Assembly (NCBI GenBank): GCA_900314745.1
Contig: OMWK01000008.1
Span: 85,795-149,794 of the forward strand
Reading direction: 5' to 3'
DNA from: an uncultured Eubacteriales bacterium
Lineage (GTDB): Bacteria; Bacillota; Clostridia; Saccharofermentanales; Saccharofermentanaceae
Length of the DNA stretch: 64,000 bases
Below, in pieces: positions 7,903 to 16,858 of the stretch. A model generated the notes under the pieces. That model ran no database searches. It was not told the DNA's origin and was given only the letters and a program-made list of their open reading frames with translations. The position numbers were made by a program, and so were the translations under genes. The stretch's first letter is position 1. Each line of letters begins with the position of its first letter.

Positions 7903-10326
7903 ATGGCAAAAAAGGATATCAGAGAAATAATAGGCAGGGAATTCTTCGTCTTCGATGGCGGCTTCGGTTCGCAGCTACAGGAGAGAGGAGTTCCGGCGGG
8001 CATGAACAGCGCGGATGTGAACCTTAAGTATTCCGAGCTTGTAAGTGCTATTCACAAAGATTATATCGAGGCGGGTTCCACCTGCATCGTGACGAACACT
8101 TTCGGTGCGGACAGGTTCCATATCACCGATCCCGATACATTAAGAAGAAGCATAGAAGCTGCGTGTGATCACGCGCTTAGGGCCGTTACGGAATCCGGGA
8201 AGGACGTATATGTCTTCTACGACATGGCACCTACCGGCAAGCTTTTGAAGCCTCTGGGAGATCTCGACTTCGAGGATGCGGTTGAGGCATTCAAGGAGCA
8301 GGTTATCCTGGCAAGAGATAAGGTGGACGGCTTCATTATCGAGACCATGACAGACCTCTATGAGGTCAAGGCGGCTATGCTCGCGATAAAGGAGAACACT
8401 GACAAGCCGCTGTTCGTCTCTGTCACTTTCCAGGAGAACGGCAACATGCTCACGGGCGCTTCCCCCGAGCAGGCGGTGGCGTTGATCGAAGGCCTCGGCG
8501 CGGATGTGGTTGCGGTTAACTGTGCACTGGGACCTAACGAACTTCAGCCCATCATAATGAGAATGCTTAATACCGCGAGGATCCCGATGCTCGTCCAGCC
8601 GAATGCGGGACTTCCCAAGTTCAGGGACGGTCAGACTTATTATGACGTAGGACCCGATGAATTCTCTGACTTTATAAGGAAGTTCGCCGAGGCGGGTATC
8701 TCCGGATTCGGAGGCTGCTGCGGAACGACTCCGGAACATATAAGAATGTGCTGTGAGAAGACGAAGGACCTGAAGGTTAATTTCCATCCTGCGGAAGAGG
8801 TCGCGAGAGTCTGCGGAACCACGACTCTGGTTGAATTCAGGAACAGGGTTATAAGATGCGGTGAGCGCCTTAACCCCACGGGTAAGAAAAAGATGAAGCT
8901 CGCTCTTGCTGAGGGCAGGCTTTACGACATAGTTGACGAAGGAATCGCGCAGGTCGAGGCGGGAGCAGATGTATTAGACGTTAACGTCGGCGTTCCCGGT
9001 ATTGATGAGACCGCGGTTATGTGCGAGCTTCTAACGAATCTTCAGGAGGTTATCGACCTTCCTTTGCAGATCGACAGCTCGAATCCCGAGACTCTCGAGA
9101 AGGCCTGCCGTATCTATAACGGTCTGCCGCTTATTAACTCGGTTAACGGCAAGAAGGAAGTAATGGATGCGGTCTTCCCGATAGTAAAGAAGTACGGCGG
9201 TACGGTCATCGGACTTTGTATCGATGAGGACGGTATCCCGCCGACGGCGCCTCAGCGTTTTGAGATTGCTCAGCGCATCATAAACGAAGCAGCGAAGTAC
9301 GGTATCTCACATAAGAGGATCGTTATCGACTCTCTGGTTCTTACCGCGAGTGCCCAGCAGAAGGAAGTGATCGAGACTGCAAAGTGCGTAGGTCTTGTAA
9401 CCGATAAGCTCGGCTGCCCCACGGCACTCGGACTCTCGAATGTTTCCTTCGGTCTTCCGAACCGTCCGCTTATTAACAGGACGTTCCTTGTAATGGCTCT
9501 CTATGCCGGACTTAAGCTTCCTATCCTGAATCCTCTGGATAAGGAACTGATGGGTGCCATCGATGCTTTCGAGGTGCTTAACTATTCTGACGTCAATGCC
9601 GAAGACTACATATCAAGACACATGAACGACGTTGTCGCGAAGCCGGGAAGCGCGCCTGCTCCCGGTGCCGAAGCTTCTGCCGCATCTTCAAACGATGCCG
9701 AACTCGAGGGCAAGTCGGCGCTTTTTAAGGCCATCGTAAAGGGCCAGAAACACCAGGCTGTCGATGCTGTTAAGACTATGGATATCGAGCCTCTGGCTAT
9801 CGTATCCGATCATCTCGTGCCTGCTCTCGATAAGGTGGGCCGCGACTACGACAAGGGCGTCATCTTCCTGCCGCAGCTTATGGTGTCGGCGGAGACGGCA
9901 AAGCTTGTTTTCGACGAGATCAAGGAGAAGCTTGTGTCAAATGACGGCCCTTCCAAGGGCTGTGTGGTAATAGCCACAGTGCAAAACGACGTCCACGACA
10001 TCGGCAAGAACATTGTGAAGGTCGTGCTCCAAAGCTACGGCTTCGAGGTCATCGACCTGGGCAAGGACGTGCCGCCTGAGGTTGTCTGTGACGCATGCCG
10101 TGAGTATAATCCCATCGCTGTGGGCCTTTCCGCGCTCATGACCACTACCGTGGTGTCGATGGAAGCAACCATAAAGATGATGCGCGAGCAGGGCATCACG
10201 ATCCCGACTTTCTGCGGCGGTGCTGTCGTAACTGACGACGTCGTGAAGAAGATAGGCGGCGACTACTACGCTGCCGACGCGATGGAGTCTGTGCGCATCT
10301 GCGAGAAACTAAGCGAAAAGAATTAA
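7903..10326 (+). CDS. metH: Cobalamin-dependent methionine synthase lacking the activation domain
   Basis: An 807-aa enzyme that transfers a methyl group from methyl-tetrahydrofolate via cobalamin to homocysteine. Domains in order: homocysteine-binding barrel (1-~300) with zinc ligands C207, C272 and C273; pterin-binding barrel (~320-580); helical cap (~605-680); and B12-binding Rossmann domain with D696-V-H698-D-I-G701, whose histidine is the lower axial cobalt ligand. The chain ends after the B12 domain. E. coli MetH has a further ~330-residue activation domain, represented here by the separate gene at 5911-6459. The linker at ~585-605 is Ala/Pro-rich. The ribosome site is weak (AAGGAT, about 19 bases upstream). 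Confidence 0.95.
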   Translation: MAKKDIREIIGREFFVFDGGFGSQLQERGVPAGMNSADVNLKYSELVSAIHKDYIEAGSTCIVTNTFGADRFHITDPDTLRRSIEAACDHALRAVTESGKDVYVFYDMAPTGKLLKPLGDLDFEDAVEAFKEQVILARDKVDGFIIETMTDLYEVKAAMLAIKENTDKPLFVSVTFQENGNMLTGASPEQAVALIEGLGADVVAVNCALGPNELQPIIMRMLNTARIPMLVQPNAGLPKFRDGQTYYDVGPDEFSDFIRKFAEAGISGFGGCCGTTPEHIRMCCEKTKDLKVNFHPAEEVARVCGTTTLVEFRNRVIRCGERLNPTGKKKMKLALAEGRLYDIVDEGIAQVEAGADVLDVNVGVPGIDETAVMCELLTNLQEVIDLPLQIDSSNPETLEKACRIYNGLPLINSVNGKKEVMDAVFPIVKKYGGTVIGLCIDEDGIPPTAPQRFEIAQRIINEAAKYGISHKRIVIDSLVLTASAQQKEVIETAKCVGLVTDKLGCPTALGLSNVSFGLPNRPLINRTFLVMALYAGLKLPILNPLDKELMGAIDAFEVLNYSDVNAEDYISRHMNDVVAKPGSAPAPGAEASAASSNDAELEGKSALFKAIVKGQKHQAVDAVKTMDIEPLAIVSDHLVPALDKVGRDYDKGVIFLPQLMVSAETAKLVFDEIKEKLVSNDGPSKGCVVIATVQNDVHDIGKNIVKVVLQSYGFEVIDLGKDVPPEVVCDACREYNPIAVGLSALMTTTVVSMEATIKMMREQGITIPTFCGGAVVTDDVVKKIGGDYYAADAMESVRICEKLSEKN

Positions 10327-10340
10327 AGGAAAGAACGATA

Positions 10341-11003
10341 ATGACAAGACTTCGTGCCAAGAGACATATACCTGAGCGCATGGAAAGATGCGCAGACATC
10401 TGGTTCCCTCTGCCCGCGACAAACAAGGGCAGGTGGAGGGAGGTCTGCGGCTTCCCGGAAGGATGCGAGCTTTTCCTCGAGATCGGCTGCGGCAAAGGCA
10501 AGTTCTGTTGTGAGACTGCGCTTAACAATCCGGATGCGCTCTACATAGCACTCGAGAGGGAGTCGTCCGTCATTCTCGCAGCCATTGAGAAGGCTCATGA
10601 ACTGGAGATCCCGAATCTTTTCTTTGTAAATGCGGATGCCAAGAATCTCATAGATTACTTCGAGGAGAACGAGGTCGACAGGATCTATCTGAACTTCAGT
10701 GATCCCTGGACACGTAAGAAGAAACCCAAGAGAAGGCTTACCTACAGGGATTTTCTTAAGGTATACATGAAGATAATGAAGCCTGGGGGCGAAGTCCGCT
10801 TCAAGACGGACAATTCCATGCTGTTCGAGTTCTCGGTGTCAGAGTTCACGGAGTGCGGATTTACGCTGTCCGAGGTGACACGCGACCTTCATAACAGCGA
10901 ATATGACGCGGATAACGTAAGGACCGAGTTCGAGCAGAAGTTCGCGGATCAGGGGATAGCAATCAAAAGACTTGTAGCTACATCCCCTGATAAGAACGGT
11001 TAA
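10341..11003 (+). CDS. trmB: tRNA (guanine-46-N7)-methyltransferase
   Basis: A 220-aa class I SAM methyltransferase that makes m7G46 in the tRNA variable loop. The SAM-binding motif is FLEIGCGKGKF (residues ~48-58). The family signature YLNFSDPWTRKKKPKRRLTY (~117-136) holds the catalytic Asp and the tRNA-binding basic patch. The C-terminus ends EFEQKFADQGIAIKRLVA, as expected for TrmB. The start at ATG 10341 follows AAAGGA, 14 bases after metH, so it is probably co-transcribed with it. Confidence 0.95.
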   Translation: MTRLRAKRHIPERMERCADIWFPLPATNKGRWREVCGFPEGCELFLEIGCGKGKFCCETALNNPDALYIALERESSVILAAIEKAHELEIPNLFFVNADAKNLIDYFEENEVDRIYLNFSDPWTRKKKPKRRLTYRDFLKVYMKIMKPGGEVRFKTDNSMLFEFSVSEFTECGFTLSEVTRDLHNSEYDADNVRTEFEQKFADQGIAIKRLVATSPDKNG

Positions 11004-11091
11004 TAAAAATCGTTTTGGCGTTTTGTAAAAGGGAATTTATAATTTTCCGCTGAAATACCTCAATATGACAGTTAATTTACAGATGGGTTTC

Positions 11092-11120
11092 TTGTAAAGA
11101 CCCCGACTTCGTTGTATGAT
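11092..11120 (+). promoter_or_regulatory. Promoter for gap
   Basis: TTGTAA (11092-11097), 17 bases, TATGAT (11115-11120). It lies in the 173-base gap after trmB, with a predicted leader of about 50 bases ending in AGGAGG before the gap start codon. No other structured leader element was recognised in this gap. Confidence 0.65.
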
Positions 11121-11176
11121 TTTACAAGTGTGAAACAAACACAAAGTAACTAGTTATTTTTCAGGAGGAATTTAAA

Positions 11177-12211
11177 ATGGCAGTTAAAGTTGCGATTAAC
11201 GGTTTCGGTCGTATCGGTCGTCTTGCTTTCAGACAGATGTTCGGTGCAGAGGGTTATGAAGTTGTTGCTATCAACGATCTTACAAAGCCTTCCATGCTCG
11301 CTCACCTTCTCAAGTATGACACAGCTCAGGGCGGTTACGCTGGCGTAATCGGCGAGAATAAGCACACTGTTACTTCCGACGACGAGGCTAACACAATCAC
11401 AGTTGACGGCAAGACTCTTCAGATTTATAAGGAAGCTGACGCTAACAATCTCCCTTGGGGTGAGCTCGGTGTAGACGTTGTTCTCGAGTGCACAGGTTTC
11501 TATACATCCAAGGAGAAGTCCATGGCTCACATCAATGCAGGTGCTAAGAAGGTTGTTATCTCCGCTCCTGCTGGAAACGATCTCCCTACAATCGTTTACA
11601 ATGTTAACCACACAACACTTACAAAGGACGATAAGGTTATATCTGCAGCTTCCTGCACAACAAACTGCCTCGCTCCTATGACAAAGGCTCTTAACGACTA
11701 TGCTCCTATCCAGAGCGGTATCATGACAACTGTTCACGCTTACACAGGTGACCAGATGATCCTTGACGGCCCTCAGAGAAAGGGTGACCTCCAGAGAGCA
11801 AGAGCTGGTGCTGCTAACATCGTACCTAACTCCACAGGTGCTGCTAAGGCTATCGGCCTCGTAATCCCTGAGCTCAACGGCAAGCTCATCGGTGCTGCTC
11901 AGAGAGTTCCTACAGCTACAGGTTCCACAACTATCCTCCACGCTGTTGTTAAGGGTGAGGCTACAGTTGAGGGTATCAACGCTGCTATGAAGGCTGCAGG
12001 TACAGAGTCCTTCGGTTACACAGAGGAGAAGCTCGTTTCTTCCGATATCATCGGTATGAGATACGGTTCACTCTTCGATGCTAACCAGACAATGGTTTCC
12101 AAGATGGATGACGGCAACTCTCTCGTTCAGGTTGTTGCTTGGTACGACAACGAGAATTCTTACACATCTCAGATGGTAAGAACAATCAAGTACTTCGCAG
12201 AGCTCGGCTAA
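11177..12211 (+). CDS. gap: Glyceraldehyde-3-phosphate dehydrogenase
   Basis: A 344-aa glycolytic enzyme that oxidises glyceraldehyde-3-phosphate with NAD+ and phosphate. The N-terminal Rossmann domain starts [16 protein letters not shown]. The active site is [12 protein letters not shown] with catalytic C160. [13 protein letters not shown] closes the protein. Codon use differs from neighbours: nearly all Thr is ACA or ACT and Ala is mostly GCT, a bias typical of the most highly expressed genes in this window rather than of transfer. It is monocistronic, with its own promoter (11092-11120), a strong AGGAGG site and a terminator at 12239-12268. Confidence 0.98.
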   Translation: MAVKVAINGFGRIGRLAFRQMFGAEGYEVVAINDLTKPSMLAHLLKYDTAQGGYAGVIGENKHTVTSDDEANTITVDGKTLQIYKEADANNLPWGELGVDVVLECTGFYTSKEKSMAHINAGAKKVVISAPAGNDLPTIVYNVNHTTLTKDDKVISAASCTTNCLAPMTKALNDYAPIQSGIMTTVHAYTGDQMILDGPQRKGDLQRARAGAANIVPNSTGAAKAIGLVIPELNGKLIGAAQRVPTATGSTTILHAVVKGEATVEGINAAMKAAGTESFGYTEEKLVSSDIIGMRYGSLFDANQTMVSKMDDGNSLVQVVAWYDNENSYTSQMVRTIKYFAELG

Positions 12212-12238
12212 TTAATAGCTTAAGTAAAGTGAATACGA

Positions 12239-12268
12239 GTCCCTCGGGTTATCCCGGGGGACTTTTTT
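12239..12268 (+). terminator. Rho-independent terminator of gap
   Basis: A ten-base-pair GC-rich stem (GTCCCTCGGG, loop TTAT, CCCGGGGGAC, with one G-T pair) is followed directly by six T residues (12263-12268), 28 bases after the gap stop codon. Confidence 0.92.
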
Positions 12269-12343
12269 GTTATATTGATTGTGACCTTGGAAGTTTGACT
12301 CCGTCTTATAAGGTGAAGACGCTTGTAAGGAGTGATAGGTGTA

Positions 12344-14263
12344 ATGAAGAGAATAGTATCGGTTTTGCTGGTATCTGCACTTATCCTGGCAGCAGGATGC
12401 GACAGGGAGAATAAGAGCGGAAAGTCCTCCGAGTACGAAGAGGAGATATTCTCCTGTGATTCGGGCAACCTTCTGGGTTTTGAAGGTGCTTATGCCGAGG
12501 ATAATACGGTGACACTGCTTTTCGATGAGGATGTGGTGTTTGACAGTAACCGCTCAGGGCCCGGATTCGGGTACTGTTTTGAGCGGGGATCATTTCTTGA
12601 GCGCGATTACATTACTGTGTTTGCCGGAGATGAAGAGTACCGTGTGCAGGGTGATGACATTGCGGTCGATGCCGATGAGATGACGATGGCCTTCGACGTG
12701 GATGATATCGATACAGATGAGATTACGGGAGTCTATTTCTTTGCATCTTTTGAAGTAAGCATAGACTTCGAAGAGGGCGTGATATCAGGTTTGGTTTACG
12801 GCGGCGATTGCCGTGAGGAATTTACTCAGACTTACGATGCGGACCGTGATTCATGGGGTGAGGTCGGGTGGATTGTTTTCCCCGAGACCATTGAGAACGA
12901 TCCCGAACCCTATGTTGAACCCGTAGCAGCAGAGGGCGGATTCATCACTCCTTTTACTGCGGAGTATATCCCCGACGAATGGATGCCGGAACTCGATCAG
13001 TATCTGTTCGGCATGATAGATCTTATGGGAAACGTTATCTATGAGCCTCAGTTTGCTCACGTCCGGTACATCGAAAGCTGCGGCGCCTATATCGTAGGCG
13101 GTGAAGCTGACGGCGCCATGCGTTACGGTATCATGGATGATGACGGTGAGGAATTCACAGGTCTTATCTACGACGGTGCTTACTACGATACCGGTATGAC
13201 AGAAGATGAGTCAGGCCATTTCTACATGACGGCATATAACGACGGCATCCTTCACGTAACCACATATGACGATGACCTTGATATTACGGATGACAGCATT
13301 GATATCACTATCGATGAGGATGCGCTTCCTTATGAAGCTTCAAATCTTGCAGTCTGCCATATGCACATGAACGGCGCTCTTATAAGGGATATAAGCGAGT
13401 TCTATCCTCACAATGTTCTTATTGATGTTGAGACAGGTGAAGTGCTTCACGACTTTGCAAATTCATTCGGCGATGAGCGCATATTCGGTGACCTCATAAT
13501 CGATGCGGACAGAATATCGGAGGATGTACAGATCTATTCCTACGATGGTGAGCTATTATTTGACGATGATGATGCCACGGGATTCTTACTTGATGACTAC
13601 AGATTCGCTCTTGCTTTTGACGATACTCTGGTTGTCATCGACAGAGAGGGAAATGATCATGCATCGATACATATCGATTCAAATGCAACAGTAGACCAGG
13701 GATGCGGTGTGATCGGCGTAACTGATAATACCGGAACTACTTTCTATGATGGCGAACTTAATGTGATTGCCGAGGCTCCTGATGTTGATCTTGATGACGG
13801 TTATCTCTCGGGAAGATTCAGTGACGGCATGGGCGGCAACATCATCTTCGTATCATTTGACGAAGACACGATAACCAACTTCGCGAACGGAGCCGTCATG
13901 GATGTAAATGATGAGAGCTTCTACTCACATGAGAGAGATTACATCTTCGCTGATGACATGAGTAACGGCAACCTTTCCGAACATCACTGGTATCTTTACG
14001 ACAACGAGTTCAATCTCGTTCTCGAAGGCGATGATTACGGCGACGTTCTGTATGATTCATTTACCGATGACATGTATGTGAGCGAGTACACTGACGGAGT
14101 AACAACGGTCTATTCACTTGATACTTATGAGCCGGCGCTGAGTTTTGACGGAAGATGCTCGGTAAGGATCATTGACGGCAACTTCCTTCTTACGGGAGAC
14201 GATGAGGTAAGGTATTGCGACTTAAATGGAGATATTCTCTTCGAATCACAGATCAGTCATTGA
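12344..14263 (+). CDS. Acidic secreted lipoprotein with WG-like repeats
   Basis: A 639-aa protein. ATG 12344 is preferred because it places MKRIVSVLLVSALILAAGC at the N-terminus, with lipobox LAAGC and the lipidated cysteine at residue 19. An upstream in-frame GTG (12332) overlaps the AAGGAG site itself. The mature protein is very rich in Asp and Glu. It carries repeats of about 40-45 residues with cores such as YGIMDDDGEEFTGLIYDGAYY and VDIDREG-like turns, reminiscent of WG/beta-propeller repeats. It is presumably anchored on the outer face of the membrane. The specific function is unknown, and a Ca2+-binding or surface-interaction role would be speculation. Confidence 0.8.
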   Translation: MKRIVSVLLVSALILAAGCDRENKSGKSSEYEEEIFSCDSGNLLGFEGAYAEDNTVTLLFDEDVVFDSNRSGPGFGYCFERGSFLERDYITVFAGDEEYRVQGDDIAVDADEMTMAFDVDDIDTDEITGVYFFASFEVSIDFEEGVISGLVYGGDCREEFTQTYDADRDSWGEVGWIVFPETIENDPEPYVEPVAAEGGFITPFTAEYIPDEWMPELDQYLFGMIDLMGNVIYEPQFAHVRYIESCGAYIVGGEADGAMRYGIMDDDGEEFTGLIYDGAYYDTGMTEDESGHFYMTAYNDGILHVTTYDDDLDITDDSIDITIDEDALPYEASNLAVCHMHMNGALIRDISEFYPHNVLIDVETGEVLHDFANSFGDERIFGDLIIDADRISEDVQIYSYDGELLFDDDDATGFLLDDYRFALAFDDTLVVIDREGNDHASIHIDSNATVDQGCGVIGVTDNTGTTFYDGELNVIAEAPDVDLDDGYLSGRFSDGMGGNIIFVSFDEDTITNFANGAVMDVNDESFYSHERDYIFADDMSNGNLSEHHWYLYDNEFNLVLEGDDYGDVLYDSFTDDMYVSEYTDGVTTVYSLDTYEPALSFDGRCSVRIIDGNFLLTGDDEVRYCDLNGDILFESQISH

Positions 14264-14288
14264 TGAGTATTCTTCCTGACATTAAATG

Positions 14289-14328
14289 AAACAATAAAAG
14301 AGCCGCCCGCGGGCGGCTCTCATTGTTT
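14289..14328. terminator. Bidirectional terminator between convergent genes
   Basis: A perfect 22-base palindrome (14299-14320, arms AGAGCCGCCCG) lies inside an outer AAACAAT/ATTGTTT pairing. On the reverse strand the stem is followed by CTTTTATTGTTT, and on the forward strand by CATTGTTTAT. It separates the acidic lipoprotein gene from the convergent hpf gene. Confidence 0.85.
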
Positions 14329-14349
14329 ATATAAGCAGCTTATAAGTAA

Positions 14350-14898
14350 TCAGTACTTCGGCTCGAGGAGACCGTAATCTCCGTCCTTCCTCTTGTAAAC
14401 AACACAGACAGAATCTGTCTCGGCGTCGAGATATACGAGGAAGTTGTGACCTAACATCTCCATTTGGAGAATAGCATCCTCGGATGTCATCGGACGAAGC
14501 TCAAATGTCTTACGACGTGCGATCTTAGGTTCGTTCTCGTCATCGAGTTCATAGTCGAAGTCGGAACCGTTATCGTTCTCAAGATAGTTGGCGATCTGAG
14601 GATATTCCTTCTTCTTCTTGAGGAACTTGGTCTTATTACGTCTGATCTGGGATTCGAGCTTGTCTATTGTTCTGTCTACTGCGGTAAGGATCTCTTCGTC
14701 TTTTGCTTCAGCTCTGTAGATTCTGTTGTCGAGCTTCATTGTGATCTCGACTACCATCTTGGTTCCCTCAGGTCTGATGCGTACATTGCAAGAGCCCTCA
14801 TCTCCAAAGTACTTGTCAAATTTTCTAAGTTTATCAGTGATCTTACCCTCAAGTCTCTCACCGATCTTAATGCCGTTGCCCTGTGTAGTGATCTTCAT
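14350..14898 (-). CDS. hpf: Ribosome hibernation promoting factor, long form
   Basis: A 182-aa protein that dimerises 70S ribosomes into inactive 100S particles in slow growth. The N-terminal ~100 residues are the S30AE/YfiA domain (MKITTQGNGIKIGERLEGKI, then RIRPEGTKMVVEITMKL). A linker of acidic and basic residues is followed by the C-terminal dimerisation domain (KTFELRPMTSEDAILQMEMLGHNFLVYLDAET, ending DGDYGLLEPKY). This long form is typical of Bacillota. The start follows a GGAAGGA site. A TATAAT-like -10 on this strand (14948-14953) lies upstream, but no good -35 was found. Confidence 0.96.
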   Translation of the reverse strand: MKITTQGNGIKIGERLEGKITDKLRKFDKYFGDEGSCNVRIRPEGTKMVVEITMKLDNRIYRAEAKDEEILTAVDRTIDKLESQIRRNKTKFLKKKKEYPQIANYLENDNGSDFDYELDDENEPKIARRKTFELRPMTSEDAILQMEMLGHNFLVYLDAETDSVCVVYKRKDGDYGLLEPKY

Positions 14899-15064
14899 GA
14901 AATCACATCCTTCCTATGAGGTTCTAAGGATTTATCATCCTGATTAAATTATAAGGATAAAATTATTAACTTACTGTAAAAGTATCAAATCATCTGAATA
15001 ATCACCTTCAAATTAATGTATAATGGCGTTGTTGAAAAATCCGTGAATATTGGAGGATATTTAT

Positions 15065-15523
15065 ATGGCGTTATTTGATCCCAAGGCTAAGGTTATTTCT
15101 AATTATCAGAGATCCATCGACGAGCGTACATCTTCAATCCGTAAGTACTATGATGAGATCGGCAAGCTCTATTATGATCAGTATAAGGACATGAATGTTG
15201 ATAACACAAAGGATATCAACACACGCTGCGAAGCCATCACAAGACTTTCCAACGAGATCGAAGACTATAAGCTTAAGATCCTTTTCGAGAGGGGATTGAA
15301 GAAGTGCCCTAACTGCGGTACAGAGAACAGCCTCGAGTATGGTTTCTGCTTCAAGTGCGGATCCAAGTTCGATGAGGAATCCTCCAAGGAACCCAAGACG
15401 GATTTTGAGAAGGCTGAAGAGGCAGTTGAGGAAGCTGCTGAGGCAGTCGAGGAGAAGGCAGAAGAAGCATCTTCTGAGGCTTCTGAGGCTCCCGCAGAAG
15501 AGGAGAAGAAGGACGAGGAGTAA
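15065..15523 (+). CDS. Small zinc-ribbon protein with acidic tail
   Basis: A 152-aa cytosolic protein. ATG 15065 lies eight bases after GGAGG (15052-15056). An in-frame TTG at 15050 overlaps that site and is rejected. Residues 1-75 look helical and possibly coiled-coil (ISNYQRSIDERTSSIRKYYDEIGKLYYDQYK). Next comes a four-cysteine zinc ribbon CPNCGTENSLEYGFCFKCG (~83-101), then about 45 residues of almost only Glu, Ala, Ser and Lys. No enzyme motif is seen. TATAAT at 15019-15024 is a likely -10. I do not recognise a named family beyond zinc-ribbon domain protein. Confidence 0.78.
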   Translation: MALFDPKAKVISNYQRSIDERTSSIRKYYDEIGKLYYDQYKDMNVDNTKDINTRCEAITRLSNEIEDYKLKILFERGLKKCPNCGTENSLEYGFCFKCGSKFDEESSKEPKTDFEKAEEAVEEAAEAVEEKAEEASSEASEAPAEEEKKDEE

Positions 15524-15535
15524 TTCCCTCCCTGA

Positions 15536-16114
15536 TTACTGCAAGACAAGGCTGTGTGCTCCGGCGCACAGCCTTTTATTATGTGAGGAAGCGATGAATA
15601 ACCGGCCGTTGATGTTGTTGTTGATATAAGCGATAACCTTGTCTTCGGTCTTGTCATCAAGGCCCGTCAGGGGCTCGTCCATTATGAGTACGTCGGAAGG
15701 AGACATCACGGCGCGGACTATCTCGACACGCCTTCTGGTTCCGCCCGACAAATCACACACCTTCTTGTGAAGTTCATCTTCGGGGATCAGGGCCTTAAGC
15801 TCTTCTTCGATTCTTTCCTCGGAAACGCTGTGCGCCGCGAGTTTTACGTTGCTTACGGCATCGAGGCTCTCGATGAGTCTTGTCTCCTGGAACACGGGTG
15901 CAAATCTCACCTTTTCCTGTTGCACCTCATCGAAAAGCACCTCGCCCGAATCCGGCTTCTCAAGTCCCATGAGGATCTTAAGAAGTGTCGTCTTGCCGAT
16001 GCCGGACTCTCCTTCTATGACGACGGGCTTGCCTTCTTCGAAAGTGAATGACAGATCCCTGATAACTTCCTTGCCGGCGTAGGATTTGCAGATGCTTTTA
16101 AGTATTATCTTCAT
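15536..16114 (-). CDS. ABC importer ATP-binding protein (SsuB/TauB-like)
   Basis: A 192-aa ATPase subunit, shorter than the usual 240-260 residues because it stops soon after the H-loop. Walker A is GESGIGKTT (residues 35-43), the signature is LSGGTRRRVEIVRA, Walker B is VLIMDEPLTGLDD and the switch histidine is in ASSHNK. The sequence resembles ATPases for nitrate, sulfonate, taurine or pyrimidine-precursor uptake. It overlaps the permease gene by four bases and completes the operon substrate-binding protein, permease, ATPase. The short C-terminus lacks a regulatory extension. Confidence 0.9.
   Translation of the reverse strand: MKIILKSICKSYAGKEVIRDLSFTFEEGKPVVIEGESGIGKTTLLKILMGLEKPDSGEVLFDEVQQEKVRFAPVFQETRLIESLDAVSNVKLAAHSVSEERIEEELKALIPEDELHKKVCDLSGGTRRRVEIVRAVMSPSDVLIMDEPLTGLDDKTEDKVIAYINNNINGRLFIASSHNKRLCAGAHSLVLQ
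15548..15580 (+). terminator. Terminator inside the end of the convergent ABC gene
   Basis: A stem of about 12 pairs (AAGGCTGTGTGC, loop TCCG, GCGCACAGCCTT) is followed by TTTTATT. It ends the zinc-ribbon transcript, but it also encodes the last ~12 residues (KRLCAGAHSLVLQ) of the reverse-strand ATPase, whose stop is at 15536-15538. Confidence 0.8.
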
Positions 16115-16848
16115 CTTAGAATCAGCCTCCTTAGTACGTATGACATCGCCTTCTCAAAGAGGAAGGAGAGGAGGACGGCGCAGAATGTCCAGGCAAAAAG
16201 ATCGTCAGTCGCGAGGGATATCTTGGACAGGTAGATCCCGGCTCCCAGGGACTGAAGCGGACGGCCGATGACTTCGGCTGCGATGCCGCTTTTAAATGCC
16301 ATGCCGCAGCTTATCGATACCGCGCTTCGAAGATGCGGTGCCGCTGACGGAAGGTATATGTAACGGGCCTTGTCCGTAAATCTCATGCGGAACAGTCTGC
16401 CGGTCTCGATGAGCTTAATATCGGTTGATTCGAGACCCGCGAGGAAGTTAAGGTATATCATCGGGAATACCACGAGCGCACTTATGACTATCGAGAGCGA
16501 AGGTGCACCTGCCCAGATGATGACGAGGATGACGAAGCTTGCGACAGGTATCGATTTGATGACCGATACGGGCGGCGTTATGATCTCCTTAAACAGCCTG
16601 AATCTGTATGACATGCAGGCGGATAATATACCGAGTATAAGTCCGATTAGAAAACCTGAGGTTATCTTAAGGACAGTCATCAGGACCGACATCCAGAAAT
16701 CCGGTGTGGAAGCGAGTCTGAATAAAGCAAGCAGGGCCTCGTAAGGTCCTGCCAGCAAAATGTTGTTATCTATGATAATTGATGCAGCCTGCCACAGCAA
16801 AAGCCATACTGCGATGATGAGAAGCTTTCTTATGGCAGTGCTTTTCAA
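16111..16848 (-). CDS. ABC importer permease (SsuC/TauC-like)
   Basis: A 245-aa inner-membrane subunit with about six helices. The EAA loop that docks the ATPase is present near residues 150-170 (LIETGRLFRMRFTDKARYIYLPSAAPHLRSA). The final residues are basic. It forms the channel for the substrate delivered by the lipoprotein encoded directly upstream (10-base gap) and overlaps the ATPase gene by four bases. The closest match in general pattern is the sulfonate/nitrate/thiamine-precursor class. The substrate cannot be read from the sequence. Confidence 0.9.
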   Translation of the reverse strand: MKSTAIRKLLIIAVWLLLWQAASIIIDNNILLAGPYEALLALFRLASTPDFWMSVLMTVLKITSGFLIGLILGILSACMSYRFRLFKEIITPPVSVIKSIPVASFVILVIIWAGAPSLSIVISALVVFPMIYLNFLAGLESTDIKLIETGRLFRMRFTDKARYIYLPSAAPHLRSAVSISCGMAFKSGIAAEVIGRPLQSLGAGIYLSKISLATDDLFAWTFCAVLLSFLFEKAMSYVLRRLILR

Positions 16849-16858
16849 ATCAGATTCC

